From positions 32,461,437 to 32,525,436 of the forward strand of contig CP154956.1 of NCBI GenBank assembly GCA_039621445.1: a stretch of 64,000 bases of DNA, in the 5' to 3' direction. The position numbers and the translations under genes were made by a program. This stretch comes from Euglena gracilis (Eukaryota > Euglenida > Euglenophyceae > Euglenales). Within the stretch, counting starts at the first letter, position 1. Every line of letters starts with the position of its first letter. The notes under the pieces are model-generated. The model was not told the DNA's origin and did not search any database. It saw only the letters and a program-made list of their open reading frames with translations. Below, piece by piece: positions 34,495 through 44,660 of the stretch.

Positions 34495-35095
34495 GGGGGG
34501 GGCCTTTCCAGGCCTTTGCAGGCCACTGGAGCAAAATGGTGTTGGAGGGGGGCCTTTGCAGGACCAGGGCCTTTGCAGGCCACTGGGGCAAAATGATGCA
34601 ACAGATCGAAATGGTGTCACAGGGGGGCCTTTGCAGGCCCAGTGACTTTGCAGGACACTGGGGTAAAACGGTGTAACTGAGGGGTTGGGGTGGCAAAATG
34701 TTTTTCCATGTCAAGTCAAAACTGCTGCAAAAAGTGTCACAGCTTTTGGTGAAACATGTGCTGTGAAAACTGGGGATTTGCCACTTCAATTGATCAGAGG
34801 TTTGGGATGCAATGCAGAACACAGAAAAGAAGACCTTGGAGCTGAAAGTAGCACTTAATGGTTGGCAGATGGGGGGTCCTTTGCAGGCCCAAAGGGGGGG
34901 TGCCTTTGCAGGCCCAAGATGAGGGGCCTTTGCAGGCCCAAATGGAGGGGCCTTTGCAGGCCCAAAGACTGGGGGGGCCTTTTCAGGCCCAGTGGCTGGA
35001 GGGGCCTTTTCAGGCCCTGTAGCAGGGGGGGCCTTTTCAGGCCCAGGGCCTTTGCAGGCCAGTGGTGGTGTTGAGGGGGCCTTTTCAGGCCCAAT
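34495..35095. repeat. GGCCTTTGCAGGCC palindrome repeats
   Basis: At least fourteen copies of GGCCTTTGCAGGCC or GGCCTTTTCAGGCC stand 20-40 bp apart in two groups (34500-34650 and 34870-35090), linked by G runs. In the minus frame they read as GPAKAPP/GPEKAPP repeats, which I regard as a by-product rather than a protein. Confidence 0.85.
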
Positions 35096-35264
35096 ACAGC
35101 CCACAGCAGCATGGTGAAGTTCTGCAGCAGCAAGACCAAAGGGCTGAGAAGCCCAAGAACTTGAGTTCTTCTTTGTCTTGTCTTGAACTTGTACTTTTGC
35201 TTGACTTCTGCTTCTGCCTGCACCAGCAGGACTTCTTCTGCCTGCACCAGCAGGACTTGTGAGT

Positions 35265-35445
35265 ACCACCCCCCCCCCCATATTGTCCCACCGACCTCTC
35301 CCCAGGAGGCCCGCCGAAACAATATGGGGGGGGGGGGACAATATGGGGGTACCAAAGGAAATTTCATTGACCGAGCCAAAAAAACCCCTTGTCGGCCGGG
35401 CCGAGGGACAATATGGGGGGGGGACAATATGGGGGGGGGGTAACT
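35265..35445. repeat. ACAATATGGGGGG word repeats
   Basis: GGGACAATATGGGGGGG appears twice at 35404-35440 and twice in related form at 35318-35348, and inverted as CCCCCATATTGTCCC at 35272-35290. Confidence 0.9.
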
Positions 35446-35675
35446 TTCGGTGATAGTTGAACTCTTGACTTGGATATTTGTCCCCACCAGGGGCTTTCAA
35501 TTGTCCGCCATGTATTATGCGGAAAAAAAATAGACACCCAGGACACAGAAGTTAGGAATCAGGCTGTCTTTCGCGATCTGAATTGTTGGAAACTGTTTGA
35601 AACATGTTTAAAACCTATTTCCTGGGCCCGACGCCTGTCTTGAATTTCTACAGACACTAGCGGATTTCAGGCTGA

Positions 35676-35905
35676 ATCCGTTAGTGTAAAACGATTTCCA
35701 AGACAGGCGTTTGTTAGTGTAAAACGATTTCCAAGACAGGCGTTTGTTAGTGCAAAACGATTTCCAAGACAGGCGTTTGTTAGTGTAAAACGATTTCCAA
35801 GACAGGCGTTTGTTAGTGTAAAACGATTTCCAAGACAGGCGTTTGTTAGTGTAAAACAATTTCCAAGACAGGCGATCGTTAGTGTAAAACGATTTCCAAG
35901 ACAAA
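35676..35905. repeat. 33-bp tandem repeat array, left
   Basis: About seven units of CGATTTCCAAGACAGGCG, then TTTGTTAGTGTAAAA. The 33-bp period keeps one frame open on the minus strand (LSWKSFYTNKR repeated). Confidence 0.95.
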
Positions 35906-36102
35906 CAAAAAAGGTCCTAAAAAAGCAAGATGTGAGGAGTTAACAAAACACAGTTGAGGCGGTGGTGCTGTTGATGTTGATGCAGTGCGGTGGACGTGGA
36001 TACGAAAGGGGGGGGACCCCGCAACGGGGACACAAGGCGGCCAACTGATGCACATATTGTGCGAGCTGCACAGGCAGCTGAAAACGTGGGAACAACGGGA
36101 GC

Positions 36103-36759
36103 CTATTGCTCCATTGCCTTGTGGCAACCGTCACACGCCCAGCCGAAACGGGGTGGGTGACGCAAATTCACACACTTCCAATGCCACCACACACTGCACA
36201 CCTCACAGCGCACACCACGGAAATCGCGGCAATCTGTTTTTTTTGGTACCGGAACACTGCACACGCCACAAATTGGAGCGCCATTAGGAAGGGGGAGCGG
36301 GAAAACGGTGGGAATGTTCGTAGTGTCCACCGCCACTGGGGCCACACCTCTGGGACGGCAGTTCGTGCAGGTGCACAAAACACGGCAGAACCTGGCTCGG
36401 ACTTCACCCCCACCGCCTCACCCTTTGGATGGCCCGCCAAAATGGCTGCAGCCAGTGCTGGTGTTTGCCCCGACATGCGATGATATACTTGCACCGTTTG
36501 ACGGGCCACACCAAAATACTTGGCGACTTCCTCGCGAGGGAGGTCAGAATTTGCCAGCCGCGTCATGGCAGGTCTCCTGGCCAGGTCTTTGAAAGTGACC
36601 TTGCGTTGCAAACATTTGGAGACCCAGTCGGCCACTCCCCGAAACTTGCCTCCTGCTTACCGCCCTCAGAAATTTTGCGGATCGCAGCAACAAATTCCTC
36701 AGGGGGGGGGGCGGAGGTTTCAGTCCGGCCAACGCCACAAGGTTCGCCCGTTTAGCCAT
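36103..36759 (-). CDS. Element C coding region: HTH-like plus PHD-type zinc finger (unassigned)
   Basis: Three minus-strand open segments follow one another. An ATG at 36759 gives MAKRANLVALAGLKPPPPP before a 10-C run. A second frame (to about 36390) gives DLPREEVAKYFGVARQTVQV, an HTH-like motif with its turn near VAKYFGVARQT. A third frame from about 36378 to the TAG at 36103 gives ICGVC, then CRDFRGVRCEVC, WWHWKC and WACDGC. This is the C-x2-C, C-x2-C, H-x2-C, C-x2-C pattern of a PHD finger, normally a reader of histone H3 tails. Joining the frames needs short introns (a GGTAAGCAG donor is at about 36665) or frameshifts; the C run is a likely slip site. It may be a transposon protein or a domesticated chromatin factor. 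Confidence 0.5.
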
Positions 36760-36808
36760 TAAGAACAAAAACTGAGGACAAGAAGAACATATCACCATCA
36801 TCAAAGAG

Positions 36809-37024
36809 CAAACGATTTCCAAGACAGGGATCCGTTAGTGTAAAACGATTTCCAAGACAGGCGTTTGTTAGTGTAAAACGATTTCCAAGACAGGCGTTTG
36901 TTAGTGTAAAACGATTTCCAAGACAGGCGTTTGTTAGTGTAAAACGATTTCCAAGACAGGCGTTTGTTAGTGTAAAACGATTTCCAAGACAGGGATGTGT
37001 TAGTGTAAAACGATTTCCAAGACG
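36809..37024. repeat. 33-bp tandem repeat array, right
   Basis: Six to seven units of the same sequence as at 35676-35905, same orientation, with unit-specific changes (GGGATCCG, GGGATGTG). Confidence 0.95.
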
Positions 37025-37134
37025 GCGTACGTTTTCTTGAAAAAAATGAAAAAAACGGCCAAAACTCAAGCCAGGTGCATCGGTCGAATGAATTTTCAAG
37101 ACAGGCGTGCGGGCCCAGACGAAATAGGTTTTAG

Positions 37135-37235
37135 TAAATCAACAGACACTAACGATTTCAGCAGGGGCGCCGGGCCGCTCGCTTCGCTCGCACGGCCCGG
37201 CGCCCCTGCTGAAATCGTTAGTGTCTGTTGATTTA
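37135..37235. repeat. Perfect 43-bp inverted repeat (hairpin)
   Basis: The arms at 37135-37177 and 37193-37235 are exact complements with a 15-nt spacer that itself contains CGCTTCGCTCG. The arm includes CAGACACTAACGATTTCAGC and GGGGCGCCGGGCCG. A shorter relative (ACACTAGCGGATT with AATCCGTTAGTGT) lies just inside the left end of element C at 35654-35688. Confidence 0.97.
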
Positions 37236-37551
37236 TATATAAAAACAGTTTTTTTGTATTTTACTCCTCCCAGGTGTTTTAATTCCAACCCTGGGGGCGG
37301 GCCGATCCTACCCAGTTTGGACCCCTTCGCGCGTGAATAACTCGGGCCTGGCGGGGAGTTTGGGGTCAAACCCAGGTGATTCGGAAACTAGAAATCCAGT
37401 CGCTCGCAACTGAAAAAAAATTCCGGAAACCGGGACGGGATCATGGTGATAATCCGTCGATTCTCCTAGTGGCCCCGATCTGGGGGGGGAGCGGGGGTTT
37501 CGCCAGGGGTAAGCTTCGCTCTCACCCATAAAGGGATAAGAGCTCAGCGAC

Positions 37552-37835
37552 CCCCCCCCCTATATGTCACCCCCCCTATTACCACCCCCCCCTTTATCTG
37601 AGCACACCCACGGGCCAACGGACCCCCCAAATGCTCAAATAAGGGGGGGGTCAAATGAGGGGGGGGGGTCAAAAATTCCTTTAGGAAGAGGGCAAAAAAA
37701 AATTCGGCGCCTTCGGCGCATGAAAAAAAATTTCCCCGAACCCAAATGCTCAATTAAGGGGGGGGGTCAAATAAAGGGGGGGGGTGGCAGTCGCCCACCC
37801 CCCCTTGGGGGGGGGGGCGACAATTAGGGGGGGTT
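37552..37835. repeat. Short-word and G/C-run repeats
   Basis: GGGGTCAAATGAGGGG, CTCAATTAAGGGGG, ATGCTCAAATAAGGGGGG and CTATATGTCACCC words in direct and inverted order. A GGCGCCTTCGGCGC hairpin is at 37705-37720. Confidence 0.85.
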
Positions 37836-37870
37836 ACCCATGGACCCATGGACATGTAGGGTAAATTAAG

Positions 37871-37992
37871 CCGGCGTTTGAGACGCCGGGCTCAGGACAG
37901 AACCGGCGTCCCCCCCCACGGGCTTCCGGACGCCGGTTCTGTCCTAAAGCCCGGCGTTAGGAACGCCGGCTTTGTCCAAAGCCGGGCGTCAG
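37871..37992. repeat. GACGCCGG inverted repeat, copy 1
   Basis: GCCGGCGTTTGAGACGCCGG and CTCAGGACAGAACCGGCGTC are followed by the near-perfect inverse GACGCCGGTTCTGTCCTAAA and GCCCGGCGTTAGGAACGCCG. The same words recur at 39586-39714 and, with TTCGGCACAGAAATT in the middle, at 45606-45675. Confidence 0.9.
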
Positions 37993-38221
37993 ATTTTCAT
38001 TCCTAAAAATGTCACCAAAAGTGTCCAAAAGTGGCCCTAAGGTGCTGGTATGAGTGTTTCAACCATCAAGGACAATGAATTTTGCCATCTGGGGACCACT
38101 AGGGTGCATATCCAAATTTGGTGAAAATTGGCCCAGATTTGGAAATAGAGTACCGTGCAGCGTGGAAAGATCTGATGAGCACCGCTGGTCGTCTGTTGAA
38201 AAGAGCTTTCGATCTACCCAC

Positions 38222-38580
38222 CTTATCCCCCCCCCCCGAGCTATTCCCCCCCCCCGAGCTATTCCCATTGGGGGTACGGGAATAGCTCACTGTCATAGCA
38301 CTTTTTATAAAGAACTTCCTAAGAAAGTGGTCAAAAATTGACGTTTTTGGACCATTTTCAAAAATCACCTTTTGGCAAATGTGCTCAAAATTGACCATTT
38401 TTTGCGAACATCCAAAAAAGTTGCCAAAAATGACCCCTTTTGGGGTGCCCGAGGGTCGGGTATGGGAATAGCTCGGGGGGGGACCTAGGTCCCCCCCCCC
38501 GAGCTGTTCCCCCCCCCCCGTACTGTTCCCATTGGGCCGTAAAGGGTCCCGGGGACGGGAATAGCTCGGGGGGGGGGGGC
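38222..38580. repeat. GAGCTATTCCC word repeats
   Basis: CGAGCTATTCCC or GGGAATAGCTCGGGGG occurs six times or more at 38236-38285 and 38463-38570, in both orientations, always joined to G or C runs. Variants are GAGCTGTTCCC and GTACTGTTCCC. Confidence 0.9.
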
Positions 38581-38734
38581 ATGGTAACCGGAGCGATGTA
38601 ACGGCCTACGCATCCACGTTGTCGGCGAATGCGACCGCGATTCAGCCCGTAGGGTTCGATTTGGCGCGGTTCCTGCACCGGCAGGCGCCGCGAATGGAAC
38701 GGTTGGATCCGGTGCCGTCCCGTGCATACTACTG

Positions 38735-39195
38735 GTGTCGGTAAAATCGTACTTTGGCTCCTGCGCCGAGATAGGGTTTCGGTCCCGTCCGCGTCTTTCA
38801 CATTCATACACCAACACATTCATCAACCGCATCATTCATTCACTTCATTTCATTTTCATTCCCATTTCATTCACACACACCGCATTCGCGAAACCACCCG
38901 TGCGTCAGCACGGGCTGACGTGCTTGTCTACCCTCTCCTTACCCGAGCGATGTCCCGCCTACGCCCCGCGAATGCCGCCAATGCGCCCCCGTAGGGGTAT
39001 TTTTTTGAGCAACCCGGTCGCTTCCGCCGATGCCCGATGGGTCCTGGTATAGCCGCTGAAACCGTGTACGTGCTGATCCGGGTCGGAAATCGTACCTCCG
39101 CTCCTGGGCCGAGATAGGGTGTTCGGTCTCGCCCGCGTCCGCACCGCATTCGCGAAACCGCCCGTGCGTGAGCACGGGCTTACGTGCTTGTCGAG
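38735..39195. repeat. CpG-rich direct duplication
   Basis: Two units share ATCGTAC, CTCCTG followed by GCCGAGATAGGGT, CATTCGCGAAACC and CCCGTGCGT followed by AGCACGGGCT and ACGTGCTTGTC (about 38745-38930 and 39090-39192). The region is richer in CG dinucleotides than its neighbours and its frames are open on both strands, but I recognise no protein. Confidence 0.75.
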
Positions 39196-39585
39196 GGGTA
39201 AGATTGCACGCAGCCCGAGATACGCTCGCGATCGTCGGATCGGCCAGAATCTGAGTCGAAATTTGTCGCAATTTTCAGTGATTTTTGGTCTAAGATGCTG
39301 AATAAACCTTACAGAAACGTTTTTCCTCTTCGAATCAACGACCTGAGGGCCTTGGGGGGGCACCAGAGTTGTGAAATTAGGATTCCCCACTGACAGAAAA
39401 TAAGAGCTCCAGGCGACCTGGCTGAATTTGGTGGTGATCTCCACAGCTTTCGATCGAGGGGTGATTTTATATCTGGACGATTGAAACAGCCAGAAATACC
39501 CTCGCGATCGCCGGAATTTGGTGAAGTGCAAAGTGGTGTGACATTGCAGATCAGTGGTCCTGGGATTGTCCTTTGGCCGAAGGTT

Positions 39586-39714
39586 GGGGACGCCGGTTCT
39601 GTCCTGAGCCCGGCGTCTCTAAAACGCCGGCTTAAACAAGAGGTGTCGGACGCCGGTTCTGTCCAAAGCCCGGCGTTTGGAACGCCGGGCTTTGGACACA
39701 ACCGGCGTCCGCCA
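39586..39714. repeat. GACGCCGG inverted repeat, copy 2
   Basis: Contains GACGCCGGTTCTGTCCTGAG, AACGCCGGC, then a second GACGCCGGTTCTGTCCAAAG and the inverse GCCGGGCTTTGGACACAACC. It is bordered by AGAGGTGTCGG and CCGCCACCTCTT. Confidence 0.88.
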
Positions 39715-40470
39715 CCTCTTTTTTGCAGTAGAGTACCCCCCCCCTAATTGTCACCCCCCCCCCTAATTGTCGCCGGGGGGGTCAAAACGCTCCCGGGGGG
39801 GGGGGGGGGTGCTATATAGGGGGGGTCACGTTAATTTGGATGGTTTCAAGAAACAAATTTGATGAAAAGTGACCAAAACTTATGATTTTGCACAATTTTC
39901 TCCGAATTTGCCCAGAAATTATGTGTTTTGGAAGCATATTGGCCCATTTCGAGTTCCCCCTGCGTCAAGGGAAATTTGGTCAAGTATTTTTTTCCTTTCT
40001 GATTCTTTCGATGGCTTTTTGCCCGTTTTTTTTTCAAAAAACATAAAAAGCTTCCTCAAAAAACCGCAAAAATAAAAATGGCAGCTATTCCCCCCTCCAA
40101 ATGGTGTGATTCTCCATTCTCCCCCCAACTCTTGACCTAAGTGCAATTTTCACAATCTCGGCTCATTCACGAGCCCTTTTATTCTCAAGTCACACTTGCA
40201 TTTCATCCCAGGCTGCATTTTTTATGCATGACCACTAAATTGTTCAATGGACAATCCAGATGACCTGCTCGACTCTGCCTTGTGTGAGCTTGGTGTGTTG
40301 AGTTGGCTTTTCTCTCCTCCTCCCTGAAGTTTGTAGGGATTGGGAGCGCAACACTTTCGGTGAAGAAGTTTGGCCAAGAGAGCACTTTGTGGGTTTAGAC
40401 TTTTTTGTTTTTGTTTGGCGTTGTTTTTGTACAACGCCGTTGTATTTTGTAGCAAACTGTGGGTGCTATC
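39715..40470. other. Intergenic, nothing recognised
   Basis: Begins with CCTAATTGTCACC or CCTAATTGTCGCC word repeats (39740-39775), then AT-rich DNA without a recognisable gene. Confidence 0.5.
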
Positions 40471-40835
40471 CCCGTGACCCCCCCGTGACCCCCCCGTGAC
40501 CCCCCCCCGTGACCCGAGAATCGAGCCTTCGATTTTCATACAATGGGGGTGCACCCCCCGCGACCCCCCCCCGCGACCCCCCCGCGACCCCCCCCCCCGC
40601 GACCCACACATGGAGGGTTTCCGCATCCCAGTGGGAACCAAAAAAATGGCACCTAATTAAAGAATTGGCAGCCAAATTAGGAATCAAAATTGCCGAAAAT
40701 GTGTGATAAATTCCTAATTGGATCTATTTTTGGATCCAAAAGTTCTAAAAATAGGTCACGTGTGACGTTGTATGTGAGGTCACGTTGGTCACACGTGACC
40801 CGTCAAAACTGCCACGTCCCCCCCCCCCCCCCCCC
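40471..40835. repeat. CGTGACCCCCC and CGCGACCCCCC tracts with a dispersed repeat
   Basis: Four CGTGACC units (40480-40515), the inverse-related CGCGACC units (40558-40605) and again at 40835-40865. Between them is the diverged copy of the repeat at 30360-30610 with GGTCACGTGTGAC and its complement. A further CGTGACC tract is at 42335-42385. Confidence 0.85.
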
Positions 40836-43190
40836 CCCCGCGACCCCCCCGCGACCCCGCCCACGACCCGTACACCCCCAATGCATCAACCTTCATCACT
40901 TCAGCCTTTCTTTTCATTCATCCTTTCAGCCTGCTTTTTGATGCTTGATGGCGGTTTTGGTCGCTTCTCATCAATTTTCTGGCTTGACATCATAGCTGGC
41001 GTTTTTTTTGTTAAACTTTTTTTTTTTATTAAAAAAAACGGGCAAAAAAACCGGCAAAAAAGACAAAGGGGAAAATGATGGTCCAAATTTTGCCTTTGAT
41101 CGCAAGGGTGAACCAATCTTAGCTCAAATGACTTGAAAACCAATACTTTTGGTTGTCTTCAACAAGAATGGTCAAAATAGGGCATTTTTCTGCCATTTTG
41201 GCTGGAAACCATTCCAAACTAGGTCCTTTTTTGACAGAGCGCGGGAACAAAAGGCAGAATTTAACTATGCTTTTTGTGTTTGGGATGGGCAAAAAAAGCT
41301 AAAAGTAAAAGCAAAAAAAAAATTTGCCCTGGACCCTCAATGGCGTTTTTTTTGTTTTTTTCCAAAAAAACATGTTTTTTTAAAAAAAAGTGTTTTTTTT
41401 ACTTTGTTTTAAACGAAGTGCCAGCTATGCTTGACATGGTCAAAAAATGGAAACAAATCCCAAGATTTGAGGTGAAAAAAATTTCGACCCAAACAATGGT
41501 GTTTTTTTGGCGTTTGAATTTTGACCCAAAATATGTCCCATTGGCAAAAGGGGAGATTTCCCAAGTTGGAAAGAATTTCTTGGCAAAAAGGGGGGGGAGA
41601 GGAAATATGAAATTTTTGTGGGAGAAACAGAACAGAATTGTCCTCACCACACCTTCCATTTGGACAACCAAACCCCTTTTTGGCACCCAATGCCCAACGC
41701 ACCTTCAAAGGAGGTTTGGCAGCCACCCCCCCCCCCTGGTGGTCGCACCCCCTCCGCACGGCAAAATGGGACCCCCCCCCCCGGTCAGCCGACCCCCTCG
41801 GCACGGCATGCCGAACCATACCAATGAATTATCCTTTGGGAAATTCCGCCTGTCCGCCACGGTGGACCCCCCACACAGGGGACTGACCCCCTCGGCATGG
41901 CAAAATGGGGACCCCCCCCCCCCTGGTGGCCGAGGGTCCTCGTAAGACTTGCCAAACCTCCAAACCCAAAAATGGCCAAAAATCTTGTCCCCTAAAAAAG
42001 TGCCAAAAAATTGGTGCATTTCCACACCCAAAACAGAATTTTTTTGGCCATTTTTGGGCCATTCTTTCAAAAATGGCCCAAAATGCATCCCAAAAAAATG
42101 TGACGGTCAAGAAAATCCTAACAAAGTTTCCTTTCAAAAAATGACCAATTTTGGACATATAAATCACCCATACATGACCACTTTCGGACCAAAAGGCACC
42201 TTTTTTGTTCAAGAATGGCCCAAAATGGCCAAAAATAACCATTTTTGACCCGAAAATCACCGATTTTAGGATGCGTGCCAACCTTCTCGTGATCGGATGC
42301 AACATCCTCCCGCTACCTCCAAAGTGGCATACTTCCCCCGTGACCCCCCCCCCCGTGACCCCCCCCGTGACCCCCCCGTGACCCCCACTTGAAGACACAA
42401 TTTTTTTGAGTCCGCGCAAGAGAGGCATAGGGACTCGGGACGGAGTCTACCATTTGGCAGCGGATGAAAAACACAAATGTTCATTGTGTTCAACCACTAT
42501 GAAAGCCAACGGGAGATTTAGACCCTTTTGCGAGTAGCCAAAATTGCCAAAATGGATGGACATGGCTCAAAATCTGGTTAGAAATGACCTGAAATGGGAG
42601 CCTAGGCATGGGGGGTCCCCCCCTATCGAGTTGTGAACTCAACCAGACAAGGGGGGGGGGAGGGGGGGTCTGGGCTAACGAAATTTTGATGGGGGGCCCA
42701 GGCACCGGGGGGGGGGGTCCCCGCGGGACCCCCCCCCCTGTCGAGGTCCGAACTCAACCATCAACCAGACAAGGGGGGGGGAGGGGGGGTTTTGGACCTG
42801 AACTCGACTGCCCGGCCTTCATGACACGAAAGGCCTGCATTTCCAAAATTTATCAAAATGTTTGAAAATATCCCAAAAATGGTTGACAATCTGCCAAAAT
42901 TAGACTGCCCAAAATGAAGCCTCAATGGGTCGAATATGACACCAAAAAGGCCCATGATGACCATGAATTGACCCCAAAGTCCCAAAGCAAATGCTTGAAA
43001 AAAACCATTTTTTCCAAGGTTTTAGGGGTGCCTGAGGGCAGGGACTGCGGCGCCGAAGGCGCCGCGGTTCCCGCCCCCAGGCACCCCCAAACACTTTTGT
43101 CTAGAAAAGGCCCCGGGCGGATGATTTCACCCCCCCTTCAAAGTGGCCACCCTCCGGGCACCACGGGACCCCAAAACGGCCACTTTGGGA
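40836..43190. other. Intergenic repeat-rich DNA, no gene seen
   Basis: Contains T-rich low-complexity DNA (41000-41410), inverted C-run words with CCTCGGCACGGC or TCCGCACGGC (41750-41910), CGTGACC tracts (42335-42385) and a block GGGCCCAGGCACCGG, CGCGGGACC, TGTCGAGGTCCGAACT (42697-42752) that recurs at 28058-28110. A CGGCGCCGAAGGCGCCG hairpin is at 43049-43064. Confidence 0.55.
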
Positions 43191-43196
43191 GTGCCA

Positions 43197-43320
43197 AACG
43201 GTAGACTGGGGTGGGGGGGGGGGGCAGTGGGTAGTCGGCCGACTACCCAATTGGTCGGCCGACTAGGCCTGGTCGGTCATTGGCTAGTCGGGCCGACCTC
43301 CAGGATCGGCACGGTACAAT
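43197..43320. mobile_element. TIR element D, short fragment (copy 4)
   Basis: AACGGTAGACTGG plus a G run, then GGTAGTCGGCCGACTACCC and GGCCTGGTCGG. It breaks off after TAGTCGGGCCGACCTCC, where the sequence resembles element F. Confidence 0.75.
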
Positions 43321-43509
43321 TCGCCGTTAATGACAAAAAAGCCCCATAACCAACATGTGGTGGCGAGAAAAGTCAAAGAAAGTGTTAGAATGGAGAGACA
43401 AAGCCACATCCATCATAACTTTTTGGCAAAAAAAAGCATTGCACCGCAGACACCTTGCATCAAAACCCCCAAAAATTGAGCCTGTTTTGTCGGTTTTTCG
43501 TCATTCTGG

Positions 43510-43960
43510 GCAGTTTTTTCTGTGGCTCCGTGCGGATGATTGGCTATGACGATCCCGGAGGTCATACTGACCATGGTCGGGCTGACCTAGGTCGGGCCAA
43601 CCGTTGGCTATGGCTTATTGACGATTGGAGGTCGGGCCGACCTGGTCGGCCTGACCTCCAATCAACCGCATTACCCCCCTGTTTTTGGAAATTTAAGCCC
43701 CCCCCCTCAAAATTTGATTCGGTGAATTTGACTCAAAATGGATGGAAACACATTGGAATGACCTTGAAACTGTCAAAAAAGCATCCCATATTGAAAAAAA
43801 AATTGAAGAACGCAAACTTGGTCGGCCTCCTCCGGGGGGGGGGGGGCTGCCGCCCTTCTCAGACCCCCCCGCCTAAAATAACAAAATCCCATTGTGTGTG
43901 CAAGGCAAGGATGGCCAAAACGCGCACCCTAACAAAATCAGTTTGTGTGTGCACCCAGAT
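43510..43960. mobile_element. Element F, copy 2 (right part)
   Basis: Runs colinearly with 3050-3500: GATGATTGGCTA, GATCCCGGAGGTC, GGTCGGGCCGACCTGGTCGG, then TTTAAGCC and a C run, TTTGACTCAAAATG, GAAAC and the AAAATAACAAAATCCC unit with GTGTGTGCAAGGCAAGG. Confidence 0.85.
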
Positions 43961-44365
43961 GGACTTATTGAAATGCCCGTCTGTATGTTCCACAGGGTTT
44001 GGCCAAGGGTTTTTATGCTTCTGAAATGGAAAACCATGGAGGTCGTTTCTACTGACCATATGGTCGGGCCGACCATGATGGTCGGTAACAAACAGGTCGG
44101 GCCAACCATGGTTGGCCCGACCTATCAGGGTTGGGCGGGAAATTTCCGAATGTAAATTTCTCAGAGAATTTCTCCTAAAATTTTCCGGCGCCTCGGGAAA
44201 TTTTTTTCCTGCATTTTCCAGATAAGCGAAAAGAATGTCTGATCACTGCCGCATCGACAATATTAAACATCTGTCTCTTGGGAGCAAATGACTCGTTAAC
44301 CCTGTATGCAACCAGGGCGGGTCACCAAAAACCCTTCAATGTGCAAGCTGTGGCCAAAAAAACGT

Positions 44366-44660
44366 CCACCACCTGTTGCCCAAAACTGGCCCCACACCCG
44401 GTGCCCAGTTTTGGGCCACAAGTGGTGGCCGGTTTTGGGCCACAGCTAGTGGCCAGCTTGGGACCACAGCTGATGGCCAGTTTTGGGCCACAGCTCGGGG
44501 CCCCAAAATGGCCACCACCTGTGGCCCAAAACTGGCCACCAGCTGTGGCACCAAAATGGCCACCATCTGTGGCCCAAAACTGGCCACATATGGCCCAAAA
44601 CTGGCCACCACATCTATGCCAAAACTGGCCCCCACCTATGGCCCAAAATTGGCCACCACA
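44366..44660. repeat. GCCCAAAACTGGCC repeats, copy 2
   Basis: More than ten copies of GGCCCAAAACTGGCCACC and its inverse GGCCAGTTTTGGGCCACA. The inverse form fills the left part (44400-44490) and the direct form the right part, so the block can fold on itself. Confidence 0.92.

Larger units (their letters stand above)
35609..37235. mobile_element. TIR element C (1.6 kb) with HTH-like and PHD-finger ORFs
   Basis: The left end TAAAACCTATTTCCTGGGCC, CGACGCCTGTCTTGAATTTC (35609-35648) is matched by the inverted right end GAATTTTCAAGACAGGCG, GGGCCCAGACGAAATAGGTT (37090-37134). Inside each end lies a 33-bp tandem array, both in the same orientation. A long perfect hairpin forms the right border. 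The centre holds a minus-strand coding region with HTH-like and PHD-like parts. Element A shares the ends. I infer a DNA-transposon-like unit; no catalytic domain is recognisable. Confidence 0.65.

Noticed and set aside
34469-35500. 343-residue Pro/Ala-rich minus-strand ORF
   Set aside because: It follows the GGCCTTTGCAGGCC palindromes; the repeat is better explained at DNA level and the rest is not recognisable.
35608-35904. Repeated protein LSWKSFYTNKR over the 33-bp array
   Set aside because: A period divisible by three keeps a frame open; the same array on the other side of the element has diverged units and there is no start or partner domain.
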